From Galeopsis tetrahit (taxonomy: Eukaryota > Streptophyta > Magnoliopsida > Lamiales > Lamiaceae): DNA of 64,000 nt. The first letter of the stretch is position 1. Each line of letters starts with the position of its first letter. The position numbers were made by a program, and so were the translations under genes. The notes under the pieces are model-generated. The model did not search any database and had not been told where the DNA came from. It saw only the letters and a program-made list of their open reading frames with translations. The stretch is taken from positions 71,316,265 through 71,380,264 of the forward strand of contig OY776121.1 in NCBI GenBank assembly GCA_963675135.1, given 5' to 3'. Positions 10,280 through 21,600 of this stretch are shown here, in pieces.

Positions 10280-10405
10280 ATGGCTGGTGAAGGGACTGTT
10301 TTGAAGTTGTTGGAGAAGGATATATCAGAAAGAGACAGGAGTGTTTCAGTCGAGAAAAAAGAATTACAAAAAACCCTAAGCCCTAAAGTGAAGCTTAATG
10401 AATAA
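10280..10405 (+). other. Small plus-strand ORF, 41 codons, uncertain
   Basis: It reads MAGEGTVLKLLEKD then VEKKELQKTLSPK. The unit 2 copy at 27522 has a 2-nt loss and an 8-nt gain in the middle, yet the frame is restored and both ends are the same. The unit 3 copy stops early. It could be a remnant first exon or chance, and no splice partner was found. Confidence 0.25.
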
Positions 10406-10723
10406 CAAGACAGACCTATATATTCATAATCTTTTAATAATTAATTAATAATTGAATTTCTTAATTCCTAAAACATATATCTGTGATTATAGCAACTGAT
10501 AATTGAATCCCCAAAAAACATTGGTAAAAGTAGGGTTATTTCAACAGATGTAGATGAAAAAGCTGGCATAAATTGCAGTATAATTCAAAGCTGATGTATG
10601 TGTGTAGTAGACGATTGAAACATGCACAATGAAGCTTGATTTTCATAGTTGTGCAATTATATATTTTCAGACACGAGCAAATTACTTGGGGGGAAGAAAT
10701 TAAGAGACAAGAAATTAAATTAC

Positions 10724-10840
10724 CTGAGAAAGAAGGAATATAATCTTGAAGGAGACACCGGTCCAGGGAAACAGCAGATTGGAGGGAGATGTGTCACGGC
10801 GATGTGATTTCGACCGACCAGCAGACGAAGCCCTATATAT
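10724..10840 (-). promoter_or_regulatory. Putative promoter and non-coding leader exon of the unit 1 resident gene
   Basis: A minus-strand TATA-like atatataggg lies at 10840-10831. About 30 bp downstream begins a leader that ends at 10724 in a TCTCAG-GTAATTT donor. The matching acceptor would be ttgttgcag at 9758-9760, 13 nt before the ATG. The aaaccctaagccctaaa run near 10368 lies inside the intron and resembles plant telo-box motifs. This model is inferred without transcript evidence. Confidence 0.35.
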
Positions 10841-11510
10841 GAATTAGGGCACTGAGGCCTTGGGCAGAAATTATAAATAGCAACGGGAAAGGGCCGGGGG
10901 TCCCTAAAATTTTTCTCTTTTCTGTGTATGAATTTGATGATTTTGGAATTTTTGGAACTTTGATTAAATTTGCTATTCTTAATTTGTAATTGTTTTCTCT
11001 ACTTCCAATAGCTAGCTAGATATCTGAGGCTAGCAGGGTTTTGCTTTTTATCTCTCAAAATATTAGTGTTTTACTTTGTTTGATATTAAAACAAGAATTG
11101 AGTTTAATTGCCCTTCATAACAAAAAATTTCGATTTTTGCAGAAATTGACAAGTGCATACTGTATATTGGAAATTAAGGAAGGAGACACCGCTAGAGTAG
11201 AGAGATAGAAGAGTGTAGTGTCCGTATATATATATTTCATCAAATTAATTATTATCTCCAATTACCCTTAAATAAAAACACCAACCCTCTGTTCGTCCAG
11301 CCACGCACCAAATTTTGGACAAAAAACAATATTGTGATATAATACCTTATCATTTAATTTAATTATTTTTTATTAATTAAACATATATATAAAATTTTAA
11401 TCTCACATGTAAAGAAAGGCAATGGGAGATAATAATAATGGGAAAATGTAATTTTAGACGTGACCTGTAACTTAGGGGATTGTGTTTTACGGGCTTGTGA
11501 TCGAATGTAG
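10841..11510. other. Intergenic spacer, nothing firm
   Basis: AT-rich sequence. It contains a second copy of leader-like sequence (gagacaccgctagagtag, near 11187), suggesting that the 5' region of the gene was also duplicated. There is no coding frame. Confidence 0.4.
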
Positions 11511-11769
11511 TACATTATATTTTTAATTTTGTAAATATAGGACAATTGAGCCCAAATCGATCTCAATTGCGCGTGAGTTGCACAATTGTCCTAAATTTAT
11601 AGATTTACAGATATGCGAATGTAAGACGTACACTACGTTTTTAAAATCGGTAAATGTACAATGATTGTGCAACTCATTTGCAATTCATGCGACATTTTAG
11701 CACAATTTGGGTTATTTAATTTAGATTCGATTGTTCCACGTTTACAAAATTTAAAAGATAATGTACATT
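11511..11769. mobile_element. Foldback MITE, ~260 bp
   Basis: Imperfect inverted repeats of roughly 100 bp start tacattatatttttaattttg and end in aaaattt...ataatgta. The element sits inside sequence that is otherwise collinear with the 3' flank of the resident gene (7745-7860). No clear target duplication was found, so the family is open. Confidence 0.55.
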
Positions 11770-11828
11770 AAATATGGGTTATTCAGGCTCGAGTGTGTAC
11801 ATAAATTGAACGATAAATATCAAGTTAA

Positions 11829-12221
11829 TTTTTTTTTAATAGAAAAAGGGAATTATATTATCAGAGTACCGGTGCTACTCCAGAATGTGATTTTACAGAT
11901 TACAGGATCTCAGGACTAAATAAATAGGCTCCTTATTTGCAAACTAATCTGGGATTTCCACACCAATCTTGGAAAGAGAGGAGTGAGTTGCCGCTCTGCC
12001 TATGGTAGATCATGCTCCACGTCGTCGCCCTGATCATTTCGAAAGTCTTCTCTGGTTGTGTCTCTTCACTTGCGAAAATTTTGTCATTCCTGGCCTTCCA
12101 TATAAACCGCACAACGCAGCACCAAAGGCCTTCCAAGACGGATTTCTTCCTATCCCCACCAAGTATTCCACAATGTTGATGAAAGTGAGAGGACGGTTTG
12201 ATGCTCGTGGCCATCAATGTT
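11829..12221 (-). mobile_element. 5'-truncated LINE (ORF2 C-terminus) with 17-bp target duplication
   Basis: Direct repeats gataaatatcaagttaa (11812-11828) and gataaatatgaagttaa (12222-12238) flank a poly(T)-started insert. The minus strand encodes VVRFIWKARNDKIFASEE and a WCGNPRLVCK end, the region after the LINE zinc domain. The resident gene's 3' flank shows the uninterrupted target (aaatatcaagttaaataac, near 7841). Confidence 0.85.
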
Positions 12222-12239
12222 GATAAATATGAAGTTAAT

Positions 12240-12548
12240 GAACTGAAATAAAAACAGTAGAGAGTTGGTTCATCATATTCATAAATATGTAGTTTAATTT
12301 ATTTCAACATTAAAACATCACTTCCAAGAAATGCTCCTTAATTCCCAAGCCATGTTTTAAACAACATTATGAATCAAAGTTCATATATATGGCTTAATTT
12401 ACAAACATACAATTAGTCGTACAAGCCTTCTACTTTTATTTGAATCTCCAGTATTTTGTTCTTCTTAATAGGTTGATCTTCGTTCACTTTCTCAGCTCAT
12501 TTCTCTAGAAATTCAGATCTTGTTGAGCTGGACGAGATCGTTTTGGCA
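12240..12548 (-). pseudogene. Decayed second copy of the resident gene, 3' part
   Basis: 12240-12400 is collinear with the 3' UTR and last-exon region of the active gene (aactgaaataaaaac, catcacttccaagaaa). 12418-12548 on the minus strand retains VPKRSRP and ILEIQIKVEG of the duplicated exon. The intervening exons are lost and the frame is broken. It may belong with the fragment at 16577-16958. Confidence 0.65.
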
Positions 12549-12580
12549 CCAGACAAATTAAATGTTTCACAGGAGAAGTA

Positions 12581-12858
12581 CTCCCTTCAATTCGTCCACA
12601 CTTTTTTTTTTTTTTTGAAAGGGTTTACAAGATCAGCATCAAATAATCAAATACAAGGATATTTTTCAAATCATCAGATCTTCAAACCAAGACGAAACAA
12701 ATCGGTGTCGCTACCCTTCATCCACACTTAATTTTAAGAAATATTCATAGTCTATGTACGTAAAAGGTAGATGTGTAAAGTAAAAAGTAAAGTGTGCATA
12801 TTAAGTGTCGATAACTACAAAAGGAAAAAGTGCATTAAGTGTGGACGGATCGAAGAAG
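12581..12858. mobile_element. Stowaway-like MITE carrying a nested retroposon
   Basis: Inverted ends ctcccttcaattcgtccaca and the complement of gtggacggatcgaagaag are flanked by TA (12579-12580 and 12859-12860). The CTCCCT start and TA duplication fit plant Stowaway (Tc1/mariner) MITEs. Confidence 0.75.
12604..12716 (-). mobile_element. Short poly(A) retroposon nested in the Stowaway MITE
   Basis: A poly(T)-headed insert of about 113 bp lies between ttcgtccacactt (12591-12603) and ttcatccacactt (12717-12729), a 13-bp target duplication with one mismatch. It has no coding capacity and its source element is unknown. Confidence 0.6.
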
Positions 12859-12860
12859 TA

Positions 12861-13286
12861 CTTCTCAGTCCAAAATATTCCGCAAATATGTGCATATGTA
12901 ATTTTGAAACATAAAAAGTTGCATCTTAATTAATTTTAAAGCATACATGCACATTAAAAGAAAAAAAGTTCCGATCTTCAACCATTTATATAAAAAAAAG
13001 TCCTTTAATTAATTCAATGTGGCTAAAATAATTAAAAAGAGAAATTAAATTCAATGATATATATATGAATGCTTTTTTTTCAACATGTTTAATTCTATTC
13101 AATTACCATATTTTTTATTTTCTTTTTTAATTCTTCTTTGAAAATAAATAACGACTCCAACATATATATATATCAAACCAAATCTTGAAATATATAAAAT
13201 ATTCAGTGAAAGGTAAGGCTAGTCTTTTACTCCCAATCACTTACACAAACCTAAAGATCTGCAAGAAAAATACACATACATATATA
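12861..13286. other. AT-rich non-coding spacer with (TA)n
   Basis: No gene or terminal repeats are visible. A short (TA)n run near 13160-13176 is longer in units 2 and 3. Confidence 0.5.
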
Positions 13287-13799
13287 TGGATGCGGAATTA
13301 CAGAAGGAAGTGGCCTCATTTCTCGGGTTCCAAGTTGGAATTAACCACCATAAAATAGATGCCTGGAAAGAAGTGATTCAGAAAATAAAAAGCAGAATAA
13401 AGTCATGGGAGGACAGACATATTTCCTTCAGAGGCAGAATTACGCTTCTCAATGTGGTGCTCACCTCGTTGCCCATTTATTATGTAGAATTCTAGGAAAT
13501 ATTAGCTTTTCTTTTACCAAATACCGAAAATTCCATGGGTTACATGGAATGATGTTTGTAGACCAAAAATGGACGGAGGTTTAGTTGTAAAAAAATATTG
13601 AACTCTTTAACAATTCTCTTCTTAGCAGGTGGGCATGGAGGATTCGGGCTGTACCCAATTCGTTTTGGGTAAGGATACTCGGATCAAAATACGACTTATC
13701 TTCGATGGAGAAACCTACTTATACGGCGAACAGGAACAACTTCTCGAGTTGGTGGAAGAATCTGACCGACCTCTTCCCCACAAATTCACCTAGCTACTG

Positions 13800-14010
13800 C
13801 ACTACAAAAAAAGTCTGATTTTGATACTAACGATTTAGAGACGGATATCCAATCAGTCTCTAATAGGTATGATTAGAGACTGATTTTCATTAATTTTTGG
13901 TTTCAAATCTCGATTTTTTAATAAATTTGTATCTAATCTGTACCTATTAGGGACAGATTGGATATCCGTCTCTAAATCGTTGGTATCAAAATCAGACTTT
14001 TTTTGTAGTG
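13800..14010. mobile_element. CACTA-type MITE, 211 bp
   Basis: It begins CACTACAAAAAAAGTC and ends with the exact complement. The arms are almost fully palindromic (gagacggatatccaatc and its complement). The 3-bp direct repeat ctg flanks it (13797-13799, 14011-14013). The homologous LINE at 4893-5324 shows the uninterrupted target. CACTA ends plus a 3-bp duplication fit the En/Spm superfamily. Confidence 0.9.
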
Positions 14011-14414
14011 CTGGTTCGTGTACAACTTTATTAAAACTCTGGGAGACGGGAGCCTTTCCTCCTTTTGGAAAGATAGATGGCTAAACGAGGTAAATTTACG
14101 TGAACTTTTTCCTAGATTATTCTCTATATGCACTAATAAAGAGGCTATAATTAGTTAATCTGGTGAATGGTTGAATGGTACTTGGAAATGGAATACAATG
14201 TGGTGGAGAGAATTATTCATTGGGAAGAAAACCTTGTCTTTCAATTACACTGCTTGATGGAGTACTAAATTACAGGAGCACACCCTCCGATTCATGGAAA
14301 TGGAAGCTGTCAAAAGATGGGAGGTACACATCCAAATCAGCATATGAAGGCCAACGGATGCGCCCACCATCACAGGCTCTTCAATATGATGCTCTGTTCG
14401 CTCTTCGAAGTCTG

Positions 14415-14713
14415 TGAAAGAATTCTGTCTCATCTAAAAGTCCGAACTTGTAGAGAGGGTGGAAATCAATTCTTGTATATTAATTCCTAACACTCCCCCT
14501 CACTCGTGGGCCGAATTATCACCTCTTACCCTTTGGGGAGGAGGCCCATCGAGTGGACAATTTAAATGGGTGGAGTTGCTTCAGCAGGAATCGAACCCAG
14601 GACGTATGGGCGTGAGCCTTATGGCTCTGATACCATGAAATAATTCCGTCTCATCTAAAAGTCCGAACTTGTAGAGAGGGTGGAAATCAATTCTTGTATA
14701 TTAATTCCTAACA
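14415..14713 (-). mobile_element. TRIM retrotransposon, 299 bp, complete
   Basis: Two 78-bp direct repeats (14415-14492 and 14636-14713) differ at two positions and run TG to CA. On the minus strand, the 5' repeat is followed at once by TGGTATCAGAGCC (14635-14623), the complement of initiator Met-tRNA. A polypurine gagtgagggggag (14505-14493) precedes the 3' repeat. The 5-bp duplication gtctg (14410-14414, 14714-14718) restores the LINE frame ALRS-VWKV. It has no coding capacity. Confidence 0.95.
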
Positions 14714-15330
14714 GTCTGGAAGGTTATTCGAGAGAGACTCGCTACTCGGACTGAGCTTAAGAAACGAAATATTCTTAGAATTGGAGACGACAGTTCCTGT
14801 GTTCTTTGCGGCCTCGAAGAGGAAACACCTCATCACCTTTTCTTCAGCTGCGATTTCTCCGGCAAACTCTGGCGACTATGTTTTTCTTGGTTCAACCTCA
14901 ACTCGGCACTACACTCCAGGCCTGCATCACATTTTCATCAATTCTGCGGATTAATTGGGACCAGGCAAAAGAAATTCATTTTAGAGTGCATTTGGTGTAT
15001 GATTGTGTGGTTCATCTGGAAAGCTCGAAACGGGAAGGCTTTTGCAAACGAGGAGCACAAACCTGAGAAGATCTTTGACGAGATTAGAGCTAGGGCCTGG
15101 AACATTTTCTCCCAAGACAAAGCATGTCCAACCTCTGTTTCTTTCAATGATTGGTGTGCAAGTCCTAGTTTAGCAGGTGTGTAATCTCATTCGTCAATTG
15201 TTCCAGCTATGTATCTAGCTTCCATATTTCTAATCCCCTTGTAATTCACTCATTTTGAGTATCCCTGGTTTAGGCCAAATTGGCCGGAATCAATCCAAAT
15301 CGGTGAAGTACTTTGGATATGAGCCTTGTA

Positions 15331-15646
15331 TATGTATGCTGCATGTGAAATCCTTTGGATAAAATCCTTGCTTAAAGAGCTGCATCTTTTCAGCCACAAA
15401 CCTCCATGGAAAGACACCTAAGGGCCTATCTCTCTCTTGCTGCCAATCTTGTAATTCACTGAAGATCAAACTTCCATTTCATTTGATAAAAGATAAACAA
15501 CAAGGAGCTTTAGGTTCTTCATGTTCAAAATATTGACCAAGGTGCGGAAATCCTCAGTAAACCTCTCTCTGGGCAATTCTTCACTCGTTTTGCGGAAAAA
15601 ACTGAAAGAAGTCCACAAGACCTAGCTCACTCGAATTGAAGGGGCA
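15331..15646 (+). pseudogene. Copia-2 RNase H fragment, second copy in unit 1
   Basis: It starts AACEILWIKSLLKELHLF and ends in LELKG plus polypurine tract, and its sequence matches 5325-5636. The LINE 3' UTR ends exactly where this begins, so the LINE probably inserted into this copia and the join at 5324 is a later deletion derivative. Confidence 0.75.
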
Positions 15647-15839
15647 TGGTAAGTGATCTAGATTCCGTGCAATTGAGCACATGCAAGTGAAACCCTAGGT
15701 GCATGGATATAGTAATGCAGCTGATTACCACTCTTTTGTCTATATAAGAGCACCTACAAAAGAAAATGTATTCTGTATCCTGAAATGAAAAGCTTATTTC
15801 TAGCAATGTCTTTGTTTACTGTTCCATTGCATTTATTCA
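15647..15839 (+). repeat. Copia-2 3' LTR, 193 bp, second copy in unit 1
   Basis: TGGTAAGTG to atttattca, collinear with 5637-5829, with the ctatataag TATA box retained. Confidence 0.7.
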
Positions 15840-15841
15840 GG

Positions 15842-16239
15842 GTTAAAATTCATTTTAGTCCTATAACTTTTACTTTTTCCGCGGAAGGTTATAAAAATGT
15901 TAAGTTTTTCAAAGTAATCCATAACCCCATAATTGGTCCATTTAAAACCTAGACATGTTCATCCGATTAAAACCGGGGGTTACGGATTTGAACCGCCGGT
16001 TCGGGCATTTTTTTTCTTCTCATTTTGGTCTCAAAGTCAACGGAATTTGAAGCACGACATTATTTTGAGGCACGTGTTTTTTGGCACATGAGGTGTAAAA
16101 TCGAGGGAAACGGGTGGGTGAGTTGCGACCAAAATCGGAACAATTAATTAAGAAAATATATATGAGATTAAATTTGAATAAACTAAACTTTTTTTGGGAC
16201 CCTTTCCGAAAATTATAAGACCAAAATGAATTTCAACTG
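15842..16239. mobile_element. Inverted-repeat MITE, ~400 bp
   Basis: The left end ttaaaattcattttagtcc pairs with the right end ggaccaaaatgaatttcaac-type sequence (aagaccaaaatgaatttcaa, near 16220). No target duplication was identified. The left half persists without its right half in the 5.8 kb copy and in the other units. Confidence 0.55.
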
Positions 16240-16576
16240 GCCATAGACAAGACGGTGAAAATGACACGACATGTGCGATAGATATATCCTGAAAATGACA
16301 CGTCATCGAGATTAACCAGCGTTTGACTCATCAGCAGACAAAACTTCCAATTATACAGTATGGTATTTTAGATAAAAAAAATTGATCATAGAAATTGTAA
16401 ACAAGTTCAACGGAAATGGCATAGACGGTGGTATTTTGGATACTACTACACAAATTGCAAAATTTGAATATCAATGAGCAAGAGATTTCTGTTACAACTT
16501 AAATTATTAAGTATAATTGTTAAAATAAAGCATGAGTTAAGAAGAAATATGTAGTTTTCCATTTTTCCCATTTACC
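16240..16576. other. Non-coding spacer, nothing recognised
   Basis: Contains the direct repeat cctgaaaatgacacg... near 16255-16300. No coding signal; deleted in units 2 and 3. Confidence 0.4.
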
Positions 16577-16958
16577 AAGCTGAACCCAAAAGAAAAAAAC
16601 AACGGAGAATGGCTAATCTTTTTTCCAATTTACCAATGGGACTGTTTTGGATCAGACAAACAATATCAATCCTCATCCTCATCCTGAATCTTAATCACTT
16701 CTGGAAATTTCTGTGTCTTGGTTAGTTGAGATGGAGCAGCCCGTTTTTACACGGGATTACTGCAGTGTTCTGGCCTTCTATTTTTATCCGAATCTCCAGT
16801 GTCTTATTCTTCTCATCCTCCTGGCCTTGTACTTCTATTTGAATCTCGGGTGTCTTGTTCTTCTGATCTTTCTTATTAGATTCACTTGGCTTCTTTGTCT
16901 TGGATTTCAGATCTGGACGAGATCGTTTTGGCACCGGATTGCTCCCACCAGCCTCCTC
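16577..16958 (-). pseudogene. Decayed resident-gene copy, exon 3-4 part
   Basis: The minus strand starts at an AG acceptor (16958) with EEAGGSNPVPKRSRPDLKSK and continues to EIRIKIEGQ, as in exon 3. A frameshift and a stop follow (NPV-stop-KRAAPSQ). Then come FPEVIKIQDEDED and, further on, LEKRLAILR plus FF, matching exon 4 (PEKQLAVLRGFFFWLQ). It cannot be functional. Confidence 0.75.
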
Positions 16959-17189
16959 CTGTTAATCATATATATACCAATGTTAGAAACACCAAAAGGA
17001 AGGAGTCAGACACGTACAAGGAATATTAGTAGACATATGTCGTGAAATCTTTATTTTTTATTTTCCACGAAAAAATCAAAATACAAATATTTCATACGCA
17101 CGCACGCACACAGTGTAATACCGTCTCAAATAACGTACATGTTTCGTGCGACGATAAACAAAATCTTATTTCAACCAAAACGCGCCACT

Positions 17190-17570
17190 GTTCCGAAAAG
17201 TCGTCTTTTGATCCAAATGTCCAGCTGTAGTTCCAATGTGTATCGCCGAGCTCTCCCTCTGTTCAGGGATATAAACCACATGCTTCTTCATCAATGGCGA
17301 AGGCCGTTGGTGGAGGAATTTGCACCATACGGACACTCTTCACCATTGTTAAACTTCCTGCAAATTTTCATCCTATTAACACTCTTTGATCATCACTGGA
17401 ACTGTCCTCCCTTTCCTTATCTATAATGATAAGGTCTTGCCAATTTTGAGGCGGCTAGCGTAAATTGTCTTCCCCATGAGCCAATGTACAGTGCTCCCCA
17501 TTCCAACATTTTCCTTCGTTGAATTTTGCACAGATTCGAGTTTTGTAGAATATGTGGCTCGTTCCCAGCT
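17190..17570 (-). pseudogene. CCCH zinc-finger fragment, unit 2 copy
   Basis: Same breaks and same upstream deletion as the 80-460 copy, with one visible change (atcaacc to ataaacc near 17273). Confidence 0.75.
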
Positions 17571-17863
17571 TTACATGCAAACTAGTCTTGGATTTTCACA
17601 CCAATCTTTAAAAAAAATATAGTAAAGATGTATTATTTTCAATCCAACTTTCTAGCTATTACATTATAAGAAAAAATAAAAAATTTTTGGTATAGAAGTT
17701 TTCTTGAAGCTTTTCTGGTGAAGAAGAAACGGTTTTCTCTAGAATTAAAAGAGATTTGAACGCAATTTTTTTATTGCACATAAAACTAATCAAACAAGTT
17801 GATAACTAAAAATAAATATTAGTCTAATAACCCTGTCATATTTGATATATCCCACACCTAATT
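17571..17863. other. Non-coding AT-rich stretch, unit 2
   Basis: Collinear with 461-753. Nothing recognised. Confidence 0.5.
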
Positions 17864-18040
17864 TTTTTTTTTTTTTGAGAGGATGGGCGGGCCTAAACAA
17901 CATGGCCCCTTCCTAACCATCCTAGAAGTTCAGTGCCATTTCAATCATGAGGAACAACTGAATTGTACGTAAAAACGGCTAGTCTATGTGCAATCTTGTT
18001 TTCGCTTCGTGGGATGTAAGCGACATCGCACACGGTCTCC
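17864..18040 (-). mobile_element. LINE 3' tail with 19-bp duplication, unit 2 copy
   Basis: Collinear with 754-930, with target duplications at 17845-17863 and 18041-18059. Confidence 0.75.
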
Positions 18041-18292
18041 ATATATCCCACACCTAATTTAATTGAAGCCATGATTGAATGAGGATGTCACCACTTTTGG
18101 TTTTGTTTCCAAATGAATCACCTGCACCCAATTTTACACAAAAAACATTGCAAAAATATGGGACTAAATTGGTACATTTAAATTTTTTGGGACCATTTAA
18201 AAAAAGGTAGAAAGTTATGGGACTAAATTGACTTTTATCCAAAAAAATAATAATGCCATTCTTGGATTAAATTAATGCTAGTATATATAAGT

Positions 18293-18632
18293 ATTTCCAT
18301 GATCAACTGCTGCTACAAGGTGATAGCGAAAGTTTTGGGTCAAAGACTCTCTAAAGTCAATGGTAGCGTGATATCCGAGTCATAGACAACCTTCATTCAG
18401 GGGCGCCAAATTCTAGATGGGGTATTAGTGCTAAACGAAATCATAGATGAGGCAAAAACCAAAAAGATTGAAAGACTTCTCTTCAAAATCAACTTCGCCA
18501 AGAAGTTTGATTCGATTGATTGAAATTTCTAAGATGATATGATGAAAAAAAAAGTATGGATTTGGACCCAATCTGGCGTAAATGGATTCGAGAATGCATA
18601 TCCTCTGCATCTGCCTTGGTCTTAGTTAATGG
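18293..18632 (+). pseudogene. LINE RT fragment, unit 2 copy
   Basis: Same stops and the same KINF (Asp lost) as unit 1, ending at the copia-1 LTR at 18633. Confidence 0.8.
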
Positions 18633-21600
18633 TGTAGAATAGCAAGACTCTCAAAAGTGAGAGTTGAAAGTGTATTGAGAAGTATATATAGAGAAGTTAC
18701 AAAGGAGGTTTAAAGGGTAGTTGTAACTAACATATTAACTACCAATTGTTAACTACTCTCTTTAAAAATACTAACTACTAACTAATATTCCCCCTCAAGC
18801 GAAGCGGGAGCGAAGAGACGTTGAGCTTGTGCCGAAAAAATTCGAATAAGGGGCGAGTAAGACTCTTGAGAAAATTGTCGTTTTGATCCCACCAACCACG
18901 CCCCCTCAAATTTTTGGTCCCATGACTTTCACATTTAGTACCAATAGGTTAAATTTTATCACATTTGGTCCCAGTATTGTGCAAATTTTGAAATTTCATC
19001 CTAGCCCCGTTGAGTTTTAACGGACAGACTCACGTGCCCATCACGTGGCCGTCAGTCGTTATTTTTCACACTTGCCAACGTCAACACATAACAAAATTTC
19101 CCAAATCGTGCGAGAACCCTAAAATTTCCCAACGTTAACAAAAAATCCCCAAAGTCAAAAACTCAAAATCCCCAAATTCCAAACATCGAATTCGTGTGTA
19201 ATCGACGCGAAATGTTGCGACAAAGGCGTAAGATGAAGAAAGGTGTACCCCCATATTGTAAGTTTCGATTTCTCTTCCACCATTCTTGTTCTTGCGATTT
19301 CTCTTACGATTTTTGCTCAAGAATGAAGTTTCTGGGTCGATTTTTGCTTACTTGGTAGTATGTCCTTGCGAATGAACTAAATGTGGTTGTTTTGGGTCGA
19401 TTTTAGATGGGTTTTCACTGTAACTAAATGTAAACGAATGTGGTGAATGTGGTTGTTTTGAGTCGATTTTAGATGGGTTTTAACTATAACTAGTAAAATC
19501 GATTCTGATTTTTCAAATTCACTGTAATTTGTTTATTTAGTTTGAAAAAATATCATTAGTGTTTTGGGTTTTATATGGTCGAATTCACATGCATCTTAAT
19601 TTGTTTATGTTAGTGAAAATTGTCGTTTAAATGTTTGTAGGTGCCATTGGAATGAGGAAATATTATACAATCGTATTGCAACATGGGGGAACGGTTAGTG
19701 CAAATGATAATGGAGTTTTAGTATATAATGGTGGGACAATGAGTGTTTTTTATTTTCCCTCCTTTTTGATACCAATTTTCCCTCCAATTGGTATTATTAC
19801 TGCAGTTGGCTCCAATTTTCGCTCCAAAATGGAGAATTAGTAAACGGGACCAAAAACGTTAACAGCTGACTGACGGCTGACTTAACGGTGGGACCAAATG
19901 TAATAAAATTTAACCTATTGGTACTAAATGTGAAAGTCATGGGACCAAAAATTTGAGGGTGCGTGGTTGGTGGGACCAAAACTCCCATTTTCTCTAAGAC
20001 TCTTTGAAAAAATGTCGGCGAGTTGAATCCGAGAGGGCACGAACTGAGTGATAAGGCGAGATGATGTGACAAGCTCGCGGACAAAATGATAGTCGATGTC
20101 AATATGTTTACCTCGTTTTTGAGCAACATGATTTTAAGAGAGAAAAACGGCGCTTTTGTTATCGCAAAGGAGCGTCGGGGTTGTTGAGGGCAGAGCGTTG
20201 AGCTCCCCAAGAAGCGAGCACAACCAAACAATATCCGAGGAAGTAGTTGCCATGGCACGATATTCTGACTCGCAGCTCGATCGGGAGACTGTTGGCTATT
20301 TTTTGGCTGCCCACGAGATAAGATTCGAGCCGAGGAAAATAACATAGCCAAAGGTGGAACGACGAGTGTCTAGGCATTGAGCCCAATCTGCGTCTAAGTA
20401 GGCGAGCAAGTTTGAGCGACTAGGAGAAAAGGTCATGCCGAGATGTGAAGTACCTTTAACATAGCGAAGAATGCATTTTACGGCCTGAAAGTGGTCAAAA
20501 GTTGGGTTTGCTTGAAACTGGCTCACAGTGGCATATTTGGATTGACCGAGAAAGAGGCCGTGATCATTTTAAGTGACCTCAAGGCCGAGGAAGTATGTTA
20601 GGCGACCAAGATCCTTGATAGCGAACTCTTTATTGATCCTGGAAGTAAGACGAGTTATAAAGTTTGAATCATTTCCAGTGATGATGATATCATCAACAAA
20701 AACAAGGAGAAAAATAGTAATACGACCTGACACGTAGATAAACATCGAGGTGTCAGATTTTCTCTCAGTGAAGCCAAGGGCGAGGAGAAAGTCACAAAAA
20801 CGCTGGAATCGTGCACGAGGTGCTTGTTTTAGGCCATAAAGGGCTTTGTTGAGTTTGTAGACATGATTAGGATGAAGAGGATCAACAAACCCAGGAGGTT
20901 GGCGCATATAGATGGGTTTTTGAAGAAGACCAGGAAGAAAAGCATTATTTACGTATAGCTGATGAAGCGGCCAATTGTTCATAACCGCAAGAGAGAGGAT
21001 AACACGAACAATGGCTGATTTGATAACGGGACTGAAGGTGTGTTCGTAGTCGAAACCAGGAACCTGAGTGAAACCCTGAGCGTCCAAACGAGCTTTATAG
21101 CAATCAATGGAGCCATCAGCGAGTAATTTTTTTCCATAAACCCATTTTGAACCAACTATGTTCGCATTTGTAGGAGGAGGAACAAGATCCCAAGTTTGAT
21201 TTTTGAGAAGTGCTTTAAGTTCATTGTCCATGGCAGATAACTAGTGAGGAGACTTTGCTGCCGAGGAGAAACTCTTTGGCTCAGAATTGGAATGGATGGC
21301 GGTGAGCAAAGAGTTGACAGTGACAAGGGAGGCATCGGGAGGATGTTTTATTTTGAAGATACCATCTTGAGACCGTGTTCGCATGGAATGAGTAAGGGTG
21401 GAAGCTGGCCAAATGCGAGTAGGAGAAGGAGGAGGAGGAGCTCGCACAGTTGGGTGAGCAATCGGAGGAAGAGGATTAGGAGGGGTCGGCAGCAAGGGAG
21501 CCGGAGGAATGGTGTCAGGTTGAAGACCTAACGAGCAAGGAGGGTCATTGGGTCGCCAGGGCGATTAGATAAAGAGGAAGGAGGAGTTTCTGGTTGCGAG

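Larger units (their letters stand above)
13287..15330 (+). pseudogene. LINE ORF2 C-terminal half (RT thumb to zf-RVT), unit 1 only
   Basis: In plus-strand order: WKEVIQKIKSRIKSWEDRHI and GRITLLNVVLTSLPIYY (RT end); KIPWVTWNDVCRPKMDGGL; LGDGSLSSFWKDRWLNEV; SWKWKLSKDGRYTSKSAYEG; then VWKVIRERLATRTELKKRN, CVLCGLEEETPHHLFFSC (zf-RVT zinc motif), WFIWKARNGKAFANEE and a stop at 15182-15184. A 3' UTR follows to about 15330. Frameshifts and stops are scattered through it, and it is 5' truncated. A CACTA-type MITE (13800) and a TRIM (14415) are nested inside. The two TE insertions split otherwise continuous protein homology, which confirms their ends. Confidence 0.85.
1..17110. repeat. Tandem unit 1 of the segmental array
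   Basis: The stretch beginning with the cagtgtaataccgtctc motif recurs almost unchanged at about 17110, 31597 and 49400. Unit 1 is the only copy that keeps the 3.3 kb LINE/TRIM/MITE block (about 13340-16590). It lacks the SINE and solo LTR found in units 2 and 3. The boundary phase is arbitrary because the array enters from outside the window. Confidence 0.9.
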
